Positions 47,636-56,368 of a stretch of DNA of 64,000 bases are shown here, one piece after another; the stretch's first letter is position 1; every line of letters begins with the position of its first letter. A program made the position numbers and the translations under genes. Location of the stretch: assembly GCA_016794985.1 (NCBI GenBank), contig JAEUIQ010000005.1:62001-126000 (forward strand), written 5' to 3'. This DNA is from Planctomycetaceae bacterium. GTDB lineage: Bacteria; Planctomycetota; Planctomycetia; Pirellulales; Pirellulaceae. Under the pieces are notes generated by a model, which saw nothing but the letters and a program-made list of their open reading frames with translations, was not told where the DNA came from and searched no databases.

Positions 47636-48438
47636 TGTGCCGACCGTCGGCCACAATCCCACTCATCCAACGCTGCGAGTCATTTTATCCGGTGAATATT
47701 GGCCCGAACGGGCCGAAACAACCCGATCCGGTATGCGTATGCCACCGATCAGAGTGACATCTCATCCAGAAAAAGCCAAAAAGGCCGACCCAAGTGTTAA
47801 TCGCCAGCGTTTAATGCTTCACAGCGTTGCTACCCACCCCCGACGTCGGTCCAGTATAAAGCTCGCACCGCGAAATCTCAACCAGACTCCGATCGAGTGG
47901 CGAAGCCCGTGGGCTGCTACAGCCTGATGCCGCGTTCCCCCCAGGCAACCCTGCGGCCCCTTCCCGCAGTCGCTCACCTACCGCCTTGACTAGGCTGCCC
48001 TGTCGCCGCTCCCTACCACCGTTTGAAAGTTTTCCCGCTCAAAAAAATAAACCCCTTCAACCTCGTCAATCCCAAATCCTTCGCCCGGTTCGTAAACACC
48101 ATTCTCGCTCGATCGTTCAAGACGCTTTCGAGCAACAAAGTTCCGACACTTCTAGATCGCGCGACACCAGCAAGCACTTTTCGCTTCAGTCCTTGTTCGC
48201 GTCGCACTTCCTCAACAACTAACGGGCCAAGCAATCAGAGAAGCTAAGGAGCAATCGTTCCCTGGCTGCAGGGTGTGTGAAGCAAGTCGCGTGATGAGGA
48301 CCTGGGAATTGAAGACCCCAGTGTGTTTTTCGCGCGGTCACGATTTGCGAGGCCGCTTAAAGGTTATGTTTTGCGGGCACGGCCTGCCATCTTCTCTGTC
48401 CCTCTTGCCATACCCGGTCGAAGCGGTATTTGCCCAGC
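47636..48438. other. Gene-free stretch before the second repeat array
   Basis: About 800 bases with short overlapping frames only, none resembling a family. No structured element was recognised apart from the repeats at either side. Confidence 0.4.
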
Positions 48439-49345
48439 GCTTCGTCACAACCAAGATCTGAAGTTGATTCGCAGCGGAAGTCTTCGACGTCAAGATTGTG
48501 TTATGACAAAGCACCACGCATGAATGGGTATTCATTAGTGTTCATGAGTGTTCATTAGCGGTTTGCGTCTTTTGCTCGTAGGCTCAAACAGTGCGAGCGG
48601 GTTACACCGCTAATGAACACTAATGAACGCTAATAGCCGGTCATCACGACACGTTTGGCAATCTACTCGAATAGCCGGATAAATGCGACTGACACAGAGC
48701 TTGGTTACAACCAAGAGATGAAGTCGATTCGCAGCGGAAGTCGTCGACGCAGAGATTAGGCGGTGAAAAGAGCACCACGCCTGAATGGGTATTCATTAGT
48801 GTTTATTAGTGTTCATCAGCGGTTTGCGTCTTTTGCTCGTAGGCTCCAACAGTACGAGCGGGTGAAACCGCTAATGAACACTAATAGACGCTAATAGCCG
48901 GTCATCACGACACGTTTGGCAATCTACTCGGATAGCCGGATAAATGCGACTGACACAGTGCTTGGTTACAACCAAGAGATGAAGTCGATTCGCAGCGGAA
49001 GTCGTCGGCGCCAAGATTAGGCGGTGAAAAGAGCACCACGCCTGAATGGGTATTCATTAGTGTTTATTAGTGTTCATCAGCGGTTTGCGTCTTTTGCTCG
49101 TAGGCTCCAACAGTACGAGCGGGTGACACCGCTAATGAACACTAATGAACGCTAATAGCCGGTCATCACGACACGTTTGGCAATCTACTCGGATAGCCGG
49201 ATAAATGCGACTGACACAGTGCTTGGTCACAACCACGATCTGAGTTTGATTCGCAGCAGAAGCCGTCACGACATTTTGGAAGTATCCCAGTGCTTGGAAA
49301 CTGTCGTCGAGTTTCGCTGCGCCAAGATTAGGCCGCGACAAAGCG
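48439..49345. repeat. Three 260-bp tandem units, each with a long hairpin, plus a broken fourth
   Basis: Full copies run 48439-48698, 48699-48959 and 48960-49220; a partial fourth starts at 49221, is interrupted near 49265, and leaves a piece resembling CGCCAAGATTAGG near 49320-49345. In each unit ATTCATTAGTGTTCAT-type sequence pairs with CACCGCTAATGAACACTAAT-type sequence about 55 bases later, giving an approximately 30-bp arm with 27 or more matches, and an inner stem GCTCG(T)/(A)CGAGC near the apex. The remaining unit, about 150 bases, is unstructured by eye. No gene lies inside. Confidence 0.95.
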
Positions 49346-49603
49346 GTTCCCAGATTGGCATTCCAGCTTGGTTCGCCAAGTCGCATTCACAACGAAATTA
49401 CCTTGGGTGCATGTGAAAGCGCCGAAGCCGATGCATCGGACGTTGGCTTTCCAAGCGGGTTGAATCAACGAGCGATTGATCATAACACCACCCGGCCAAT
49501 CGGTTGAGGTCCATGTCGCGGGTGGTGTCCCTCGGCATCCCATCGATCCTGAATCAGACGAAGTGGATTGTTCCCGAACTGAGGATTGATTGCCCGATCA
49601 AAG
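49346..49603. other. Gap between repeat array and the matrixin-like gene end
   Basis: About 260 bases with no supported gene. It lies downstream of the minus-strand gene stop at 49604. No clear terminator was recognised. Confidence 0.4.
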
Positions 49604-51649
49604 CTACCATGGATTCTCAGGAGGAATCACCAAGCCAACGAGAAACCGCGGGAACTGCCATCGTGGAGGAGGCGTCGGGTTCGAACCGGGTTGCTGAGGG
49701 CCTGAAATCGGGTTCCCAGAGGGGTCCAAGAGAATTGGGCCTTCGTCGTCAGAAATACTTGCGCCGTCCAATGTCACAATCGAGGGAACGATTGGGCGGT
49801 TATTGCGCGTCACCGCATTGAACCTGAAATGATGACGTCCCGCCTGCAACCAGACGTAGGCTGTCCGCTTGCCTGAGGCGCGAACCGATGTCACCAGTTC
49901 CACCCTTCCCGTATCGCTGTAGATTGTAAACTGACAAGCTTGGTTCGTCGTGTCACGCGAAGTCATCCCCAAGTCAAATCGAAACAACTGGGTCTTGAAG
50001 GTCGTAAAGTCACCAAACTGGTCCGCACCCGTCGCCGACAAAGCCACTCGCTCAATTCGTTGCAAATTCGTCGAGCGAGTCGCGACGTTCGCCATCAGCA
50101 AGTAGTTGCCCGCCAGTTCGTTTCCACGCTGACTTTGCACACGCAGATAGTAATCAGTATTCGGCATAATGTTATTGGCTTCGATAACCACATCTCGTGT
50201 GATTCGTGTTCGACGCGTGACCGCAACCGGCTGTCTTGCACGGTCGAACAAAACCACGTTCATTGCCGCAGGGTCTAATCCGAGAGGTGTCAAATCCACG
50301 ACGAGTGTCCCTGTCGCATCCGAAGCGGTACGAATTCTATACAAGTCAATGTCGGCGGGGGTGGCGAGCGAACTGATCACCTCAAACCTCGACCCCATCG
50401 GTGAGCCAAACGACGTGAATAATTCGACGGCCGTTGCAAAAGTGTTATTGGCATTGGTCTCCAAATCGATCGGACCTTGCTGCGAGTAAAGGGCGTCCAC
50501 CAATGCTTCATCGTCCGCTTCGAAAAGGCCGGGTGGATCACCATCATCGTCGTTTGGTTGGTCGAACTCTGAGCCGGCGTTCTCGTTAAAATCAATCGCC
50601 AATTCGTAATCGCCAAAGTCGAAATCAGGATAGCCGGACCAGTCGATCGAAACGTAAATGACTTCTCCTGGGTTGATTCCGGTTATTTCCTTGCCAACAC
50701 TGTTTTGCAACGGATCAACGGCCGAAATCGATGCGATTTCTTGAAACGACGCGTCGTAGACCGTGATCCGCCCACATAGTAGGCTTTTTCCTTGAGCCCG
50801 TAGTTTTATCCAACAGTTTTCGGACAATGAGTTTCCTGAAAACCGAAAGCAGTCAACATCGGACCCTTGTTGAATTCGACCGCTGCGTGCTTCGACCAAC
50901 GAGTTCGAAAAATCACTTCCGTAAACAATTGGCGTCGCATTCGCAAAATCGTCATTGGTGGAATTCTGTTCCCAGGGGTCGGAGGATGGTGGTCCATAAA
51001 GACGTTGAATATTGTCAATGTCTAATTCGGATAAGTCCTGGCGAGCACCCAGATAGGCAAAGAACATGACCGATTCCGGATCAAGTTCTTCGTCCAACAA
51101 TCCCAGTGAATTTCCAACTTCGTGCAGCAGCACCGAGTAGAGATCATACTCATTAAATGAACCGCTCCCGGAGCCATCATGGCGATAGAACTTTCGGGTT
51201 GTATCCAAAAAAATGTCGCCTGCCCATACACCCGCTGAAGGATGATATGGAACTGCATTGCCCAGGACATTGTCTTGCGGGAACGCGCCGATGCGAATGT
51301 CACCAAACCGCGGGTCGCCCTGCGCCAGTCCTGGAATTCCAAACGCCCGCGCTGAATCCGGAACTACGGCAAAAGTTACATCACTATGCCGCGCCCAAGT
51401 TTGAAAGGCTCGTAATATCTCAATCTTCCACTCCGGGTAACCCAATTGGGAATTCAAATGTTGGAACAGTTCGTTTCGATACCGACCGATTTCCACAAAG
51501 TCTGGAGGAAAGCTGATGGTGACCGGCTTTTGAGGCCATGGTTGCGAAGGCAACGACGAGAGTTGCGCGCGTGCGACCGCAGGACTGGCTAGGACCAGAC
51601 ACGAGGCAACTACAAAGGCGACTATTTCTTTCGTGTATGCTGAATTCAT
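49604..51649 (-). CDS. Secreted matrixin-like protein with lost zinc ligands and PPC-like domains
   Basis: 681 residues with a signal peptide (IVAFVVASCLVLASPAVARA, cleaved near residue 28). Residues 40-220 follow the matrixin fold: AFQTWARHSDVTFAVVPDSA, GDIRIGAF, a helix YSVLLHEVGNSLGLLDEELD, and PESVMF as Met-turn (Met195). Matrixins have HExxHxxGxxH; here it is His176-Glu177-x-x-Asn180-x-x-Gly183-x-x-Asp186, so two of three zinc ligands are changed. The frame is intact, with no disrupted codons. The rest (about 225-660) has two PPC-like beta-sandwich domains (FANATPIVYGSDFSNSLVEA, DVDCFRFSG; ATAVELFTSFG, ADIDLYRIRTASDATGTLV). It follows the kinase gene by 53 bases on the same strand. It may be a non-catalytic binding protein. 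Confidence 0.9.
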   Translation of the reverse strand: MNSAYTKEIVAFVVASCLVLASPAVARAQLSSLPSQPWPQKPVTISFPPDFVEIGRYRNELFQHLNSQLGYPEWKIEILRAFQTWARHSDVTFAVVPDSARAFGIPGLAQGDPRFGDIRIGAFPQDNVLGNAVPYHPSAGVWAGDIFLDTTRKFYRHDGSGSGSFNEYDLYSVLLHEVGNSLGLLDEELDPESVMFFAYLGARQDLSELDIDNIQRLYGPPSSDPWEQNSTNDDFANATPIVYGSDFSNSLVEARSGRIQQGSDVDCFRFSGNSLSENCWIKLRAQGKSLLCGRITVYDASFQEIASISAVDPLQNSVGKEITGINPGEVIYVSIDWSGYPDFDFGDYELAIDFNENAGSEFDQPNDDDGDPPGLFEADDEALVDALYSQQGPIDLETNANNTFATAVELFTSFGSPMGSRFEVISSLATPADIDLYRIRTASDATGTLVVDLTPLGLDPAAMNVVLFDRARQPVAVTRRTRITRDVVIEANNIMPNTDYYLRVQSQRGNELAGNYLLMANVATRSTNLQRIERVALSATGADQFGDFTTFKTQLFRFDLGMTSRDTTNQACQFTIYSDTGRVELVTSVRASGKRTAYVWLQAGRHHFRFNAVTRNNRPIVPSIVTLDGASISDDEGPILLDPSGNPISGPQQPGSNPTPPPRWQFPRFLVGLVIPPENPW

Positions 51650-51702
51650 TGTTTGTCTAAGTTACCGTGCCTTCAACACGCGAGTATCTAAAGAGTTCGT
51701 GT

Positions 51703-54700
51703 CTATTGGGGTGAATCCAATGCCCGTTGCAGTTTGGTGCCGGTCCGGATGCCATTCCTCAACGAGCGAAATTCGCTCGATCGCTCCAGGTTTCTGAGGT
51801 CCGCGTCCGATGCGATCACATGAGCACCGTACGCAGGTGCTGTGGCCATCGCCAAGTGATGCAAGGCCAACTGCTGCAAGCGATCATCATCCGCCGCCAG
51901 TAGGGCATAGACGCAAGCAATCTGGTAGTGAAGCTGTGGGGTTAGCGACAATTTCTGGCAAGTTTGGACGTCCGCTAGTGCTGCCTCCCGGTTTCCGTTG
52001 CGTGCATGTAGTACCGCACGACCGGACAGAGCAGGCAAGAAATTCGGGTCTTCTTCCAACAGTTCCGACAATACGTCAATCGCGTCCATTGGTTTCTTCA
52101 GATACTCGCTTAGCACATGGGCCCGATTTTGGCCCGCGACAAACCGAGTAGTACTGAATTCTTGGGCTTTAGCAAAATCACTGGCGGCATCGCTAGGTGA
52201 CTGGGGCAGTCTCGCCAATCCGCGAAGTATCCATCCTTCTGGTTCCGTCGGTTCCATGGCTAAGACGTGATCCAGTGCGTTCCTAGCAAGTGGTTCGTTA
52301 CCCATCGCGCGCGCGATCCGATGCCGGGCCATCTTTGCCCGCGTGGATTCTGGCTGAACTACTTCGGCTTTGTCCAACCAAGCCAAGGCAGCCCCCAATT
52401 CTCCTTGCTGCTCTTTGACTAAAGCCAGATTATACAAGGCCGTGAAATTACTCGGGTCCCGCTGCCGGGCCGATTCAAAAAAACGTTCTGCATCCTGAAA
52501 CTGGCTCATGAAGAAGAGACACGAACCTCTGGCAATCGACGTCATCGTGGAATCCGGGTCAACCAACGCTGCAAAAGCAAAGCAACGTTCGGCGTCGCGA
52601 TACTCACGAAGTTCGAAATGACATTTTCCTTTGAGAAACCAGACTGCAAATCGTTCCAATGACTTTTCCGATTCGCGATCCAAAATCGTGATTGCCTTGA
52701 GATAATCTCGACTCACGTAGGCATCGGACGCTTGCTCCAACGGCGTTGCCGAATCGACATTCCGTTTGTCCCAAGCGAGATTCACCGAATCAGCACTCGC
52801 CAGTTTTGACAAAAGTTGGGTCGTGGCAATAACTTCTTCGCGTTCCATCGGCCCGAGCCAATTTATGGTGTGCGAAGACAAGTCGCGCTGTGTCGCATTG
52901 AGATCGAAAACAGCCAATGCGTCTTCCGCCAGCCTGCGGCCTCGTTCGCGGGATCCCCCGTCGGCAAAAAAAAGTTCCGCTTCTGCTAGGTGTGATTTCT
53001 TCACAAAATCCCGATACTGCTTGTTCGCGAATGCTGTCTGGCGACTGTCTCGCCAGGCCAAACCGGCAGCCACGGCGACGACTGCCATGATGACCGCAAA
53101 GGCAGTGAGCGACGCAACGGAAAACCTGCGGCTGTTTCTACGCCAAAACTTGCTGCCGCGCTCCAGCCAAGAAGAATTGGCGGCAAAGCGGAGCGGACGG
53201 TCCGCAAGTTGCAACCGGAGGTCGGTCGCCAACTCCTGAGCCGACTTGTATCTTTTCGCTGGATCGTGCTCCAAGCATTTGAGAACGATCGAAGCCGTGG
53301 CTGGTTGAATATCGGGATTTAAGGCTCGAGGGTGTTTGATCGCCTGACGCCGTGTTTCGATCGCCACCGACAAACTGCTACTCGAAAACATCGAAACATC
53401 ATGCGGCAACTTTCCTGTCAAAGCCTCGTACATGACGACGCCCAGGGAATAGACGTCGCTCGCTCTAGTGAAACGATCGCGTCCCGTTTCCATCGATTCC
53501 AGATGTTCGGGAGACATGTACGGTAGAGTTCCACCGACCGCTCGAGTCTGATGATTGGTGTGTCCAGATTCCAGCCTGCTCAGATTGAAGTCCAAGAGCA
53601 TGGGTTGACCGTCAAAAGCCAATAGAATATTCGCGGGCTTGATGTCGCGATGCTGCACGCCGCGCGAGTGCGAATACTGCAATCCATCCGCCAAGCGCTG
53701 GGCAATGGCCAAGATACTTTCCTCCCAGGTCAGAGCGCTGAAGTTCAAAGCCAGTAGCTCAGCTGCCAACTCCTGATTCCGATCTGAGGAATCGATGTCA
53801 CTCCGAGGGTCACTGATGAAATCGGGTTTGCGACTCACCAAATTCATTATCGCCCGGCCATGGCGACAGTTGCCGTTCGTCTCGGAGCCATTCGGCTTGA
53901 ACCGACAATCGATGGCTTCCTTGAGTGTCACCAGACCTAACAAAGGCATGCCCAACACATAGAGTCCATGGATAGGCTGCGCGAAATACAACGGCATGAT
54001 ATTGCCATGTTGCAGTCGAGCCAATTGTTGTGACTCACCTAGTGGAGCGGTGGTTATCTTGAGCACGATTTGTCGATTGGCCAAAGAAATCTGCCGGCCC
54101 ACAAAAACGCGACTGAATGCGCCCGAACCAATTTGGTATACGAGTTCAAAATCTCCAATCTTGGCACCGACTTCGGGTAGAACCGCGTGGGCGGTTCGCC
54201 GGACTCCCAACTCCGTACCGGATTCTTCCGACGACGGGACTTCATCATGCGAGCGGCTCTGGCTAACGGTTTCTCCATTGCCAGAGATCGTCGAAGAAAA
54301 GTCGCCTCGACTGTCGAGATTCGGATTCTCCAGCCAGCGCTCCCACTGTGACACATCGACGTGGAAGCGTTGCCGATAGTGCTCGCGGTCCACATTCGCG
54401 CCTCCCGTCTTTCTCAGCCGATAATCCTCAAACGCAACCGGAGCCAGAATTTGCAAGTTATGGCGGACCCAAGCAAGATTTTCGTCGCGGAGCAATTCGT
54501 CCAATCCACCTCGCTCGCCATTGGACCAACGCCACTCTAGCAGGATCCTAAGAATTTCCGAAACGATCAATACGAATTCAGCGTGTTGTGGTTCGGGGAA
54601 GTAGAAAGAAGGATTCGTGGCTCGATGCTTCCGCAAATCGCTTTCAAACCGGTCGATCCAATCGGCCGAGGTACGGCGAATGCGTATTTCGGATTTCGCA

Positions 54701-54723
54701 GTTTGGGATAAAGAATCATTCAC
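51703..54723 (-). CDS. Membrane Ser/Thr protein kinase with TPR tail (DFN variant)
   Basis: 1,006 residues. Residues 1-190 are a kinase-preceding region (EFVLIVSEILRILLEWRW) found on planctomycete kinases. The kinase domain spans about 192-510: glycine loop GSGAFSRVF (199-207), Lys222 in IVLKI, an insert at about 272-325 rich in Asn/Gly/Asp, HRDIKPANILL (358-368), the metal-binding DFG as Asp378-Phe-Asn380, GTLPYMSPEHLES. Lys, HRD Asp and DFN Asp are all present, so activity is plausible. One membrane segment is at about 535-556 (FSVASLTAFAVIMAVVAVAA). TPR repeats follow to the end (WFLKGKCHFELREYRDAERC, ALYNLALVKEQQGELGAALA). It overlaps the sigma factor gene by ATGA, which implies coupled translation. 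Confidence 0.94.
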   Translation of the reverse strand: MNDSLSQTAKSEIRIRRTSADWIDRFESDLRKHRATNPSFYFPEPQHAEFVLIVSEILRILLEWRWSNGERGGLDELLRDENLAWVRHNLQILAPVAFEDYRLRKTGGANVDREHYRQRFHVDVSQWERWLENPNLDSRGDFSSTISGNGETVSQSRSHDEVPSSEESGTELGVRRTAHAVLPEVGAKIGDFELVYQIGSGAFSRVFVGRQISLANRQIVLKITTAPLGESQQLARLQHGNIMPLYFAQPIHGLYVLGMPLLGLVTLKEAIDCRFKPNGSETNGNCRHGRAIMNLVSRKPDFISDPRSDIDSSDRNQELAAELLALNFSALTWEESILAIAQRLADGLQYSHSRGVQHRDIKPANILLAFDGQPMLLDFNLSRLESGHTNHQTRAVGGTLPYMSPEHLESMETGRDRFTRASDVYSLGVVMYEALTGKLPHDVSMFSSSSLSVAIETRRQAIKHPRALNPDIQPATASIVLKCLEHDPAKRYKSAQELATDLRLQLADRPLRFAANSSWLERGSKFWRRNSRRFSVASLTAFAVIMAVVAVAAGLAWRDSRQTAFANKQYRDFVKKSHLAEAELFFADGGSRERGRRLAEDALAVFDLNATQRDLSSHTINWLGPMEREEVIATTQLLSKLASADSVNLAWDKRNVDSATPLEQASDAYVSRDYLKAITILDRESEKSLERFAVWFLKGKCHFELREYRDAERCFAFAALVDPDSTMTSIARGSCLFFMSQFQDAERFFESARQRDPSNFTALYNLALVKEQQGELGAALAWLDKAEVVQPESTRAKMARHRIARAMGNEPLARNALDHVLAMEPTEPEGWILRGLARLPQSPSDAASDFAKAQEFSTTRFVAGQNRAHVLSEYLKKPMDAIDVLSELLEEDPNFLPALSGRAVLHARNGNREAALADVQTCQKLSLTPQLHYQIACVYALLAADDDRLQQLALHHLAMATAPAYGAHVIASDADLRNLERSSEFRSLRNGIRTGTKLQRALDSPQ

Positions 54724-55292
54724 GGTGCAAACTCCTGTGAAAGCCGAATGCGAAACGCTTGGAGTTCCCGCTCGACAGTTCGTTTGCTACGGTCGCATTT
54801 GTCTGCGATCTCTAACACCGAATATCCTTCCAGACGCAGGGTAATAATCTCCCTCTGCAATTCGTTGAACTCTTCCAGCAGATCCGCAATCGTCATTAAC
54901 AGCTCGGTCACTGCCATATCGGTGCTGGGAGAGTCCGTATCGTCCGACATGGCAGTGGCCGAGGTTTTCCGGACGTCCCGACTAGAAGCCAAATGATAGT
55001 CGGCACGAGCGTTAACTTTACGCATGGCGATCACAATCAGTAAATTGAATAGATCGCCGGATTTGGGAGCAGCGTACCCACCATTGCTTGCTCTGCGAAA
55101 GAAACTCTTGAAAGTCGATTGAACGATGTCATCGGCATCCACTCGAGAATTAAGCACGGACGACAGCCGTTTCTTTGCGGCCAGGAACAATCCAGGTGCA
55201 TGCCGATCAAACACCTCTTTGGCCGCAGCGTGGTCACCTTTACTAATGCGTCGCAGTAACGATGAGTCGTTGTTTTGATCGATAAAATCCAC
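54720..55292 (-). CDS. ECF-type sigma-70 factor next to a Ser/Thr kinase
   Basis: About 190 residues. Region 2 is about 10-90 (SLLRRISKGDHAAAKEVFDR, VDADDIVQSTFKSFFRRA, LFNLLIVIAMRKVNARADYH) and region 4 about 125-185 (LEEFNELQREIITLRLEGYS, VLEIADKCDRSKRTVERELQ). It resembles the planctomycete/verrucomicrobial ECF group often encoded beside kinases. No in-frame ATG starts it: GTG 55292 is used, with TTG 55304 as the alternative. The stop overlaps the kinase start. The neighbouring kinase may control it; no anti-sigma gene is seen. Upstream is a terminator for the RTX-like gene. Confidence 0.92.
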   Translation of the reverse strand: MDFIDQNNDSSLLRRISKGDHAAAKEVFDRHAPGLFLAAKKRLSSVLNSRVDADDIVQSTFKSFFRRASNGGYAAPKSGDLFNLLIVIAMRKVNARADYHLASSRDVRKTSATAMSDDTDSPSTDMAVTELLMTIADLLEEFNELQREIITLRLEGYSVLEIADKCDRSKRTVERELQAFRIRLSQEFAP

Positions 55293-55322
55293 TGAGCCAC
55301 CCAAAATATTTGCTTACGTCAA

Positions 55323-55354
55323 CAAGCCACCTGCGGTCGTCCGCGGGTGGCTTG
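55323..55354 (-). terminator. Strong hairpin between RTX-like gene and ECF sigma
   Basis: CAAGCCACC(T)GCGG pairs with CCGC(G)GGTGGCTTG around a TCGT loop, a 13-14-bp stem with one mismatch. No long T-run follows on either strand, so factor dependence or attenuation is possible. It follows the stop of the RTX-like gene at 55412 by about 60 bases and precedes the ECF start at 55292 by about 30. Confidence 0.55.
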
Positions 55355-55411
55355 CTGCCGTTCGTTAATCCGACATCTTAATCATGCCAGTAGCCATTCA
55401 CGACAGTCTAC

Positions 55412-56368
55412 TTACGGGAAAATCTCGAATTCCTTGACTTCCGTTTTGACCACACCCGCGATACCGCCATCGATAAAGGTGTCGAGACCAGCCCCACCCT
55501 CAAACACCGCGTCATACTGGGCGGAGACTCTGACTCCATCCAACAAGTCATTGCCGGCATCCAACGAAGCGACGATGTTCTTTTGGCTCGAAACGTTGGT
55601 CATCTTGACCGAGTCGTTTTCCGTTCCCGTAGTAATGGAGATATCTTCCAAAGTCGCCACAGATGACAACGCAATGGTGTCGGCCCCGGCATCCGTGCCG
55701 ATCATGAGTCCCCATCCGGCATACGAAGTGACGGTCACCGAGTCACTTCCACCCTTTGCTTGGATCGAAGCAAAGTCACCCGACGTGCATCCATTTACAG
55801 AAATGACGTCGCGCGTGTCGTCACCAATTACAAAGAGGCCAAACCCAACCGTCAACCCCGTCAACACGCAATTCAACGAACCAATTTGTCCATCGAGATA
55901 CACGTCCGATCCGACGGACCAGCCCGTCAGTCGAATCACATCATTACCCATCCCGCCTTCGACGCTCAGGTTTCCACCAACGGTCGTCGGATTCGACCCC
56001 GACAATAGTGTATCACTCCCGTCGCCGAGGTTGAGATAGAGGTCGTTGTTGATGATCAAATTCTGGACAACGACATTGTCGTTGCCGCCGTTCATCAAAA
56101 CTTCCACACTATTGAGGACCGCTTGGCGGAAGCGAACCGAGGGCAGACCATTGATGGTTGTCCCGTTTCGTCCGGTAACAAACACGTCGCCGGCAATGTT
56201 TCTCGAAATGGTGATGGCGTTGGCCAGGTCGTCGCCGGTCACTACCAATAACTCGCCTTCCAAGGCGGCTTGGACGTTATTGATTTGAGCCTGGGTTGGC
56301 CCAGCCAGTGTTGCGAAGGCCATGGCGGCGATCGCGGTCAGCTTGTGAATAAGACTCTTGACTTTCAT
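55412..56368 (-). CDS. Secreted RTX-like calcium-repeat protein
   Basis: 318 residues with a signal peptide (MKVKSLIHKLTAIAAMAFAT, cleaved after PTQAQ). The body is built of short Gly/Asn/Asp turns recurring about every 15-25 residues: NGGNDNVVVQN, LGDGSDTLLSG, GGMGNDVIRLTG, GGSDSVTV, DAGADTIALSS, GTENDSVKMTN, DAGNDLLDGV and GGAGLDTFIDGG. This is the degenerate RTX/hemolysin-type beta-roll, which folds on binding Ca2+ outside the cell. There is no T1SS C-terminal signal recognised; the N-terminal signal peptide argues for Sec export. The gene shares its strand with, and precedes, the sigma-kinase-protease genes; a strong hairpin separates it from them. Confidence 0.88.
   Translation of the reverse strand: MKVKSLIHKLTAIAAMAFATLAGPTQAQINNVQAALEGELLVVTGDDLANAITISRNIAGDVFVTGRNGTTINGLPSVRFRQAVLNSVEVLMNGGNDNVVVQNLIINNDLYLNLGDGSDTLLSGSNPTTVGGNLSVEGGMGNDVIRLTGWSVGSDVYLDGQIGSLNCVLTGLTVGFGLFVIGDDTRDVISVNGCTSGDFASIQAKGGSDSVTVTSYAGWGLMIGTDAGADTIALSSVATLEDISITTGTENDSVKMTNVSSQKNIVASLDAGNDLLDGVRVSAQYDAVFEGGAGLDTFIDGGIAGVVKTEVKEFEIFP

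Noticed and set aside
49677-49690. GGTTCGAACC as a tRNA T-loop
   Set aside because: It lies within the C-terminal codons of the matrixin-like gene and no acceptor or anticodon stem can be built around it.
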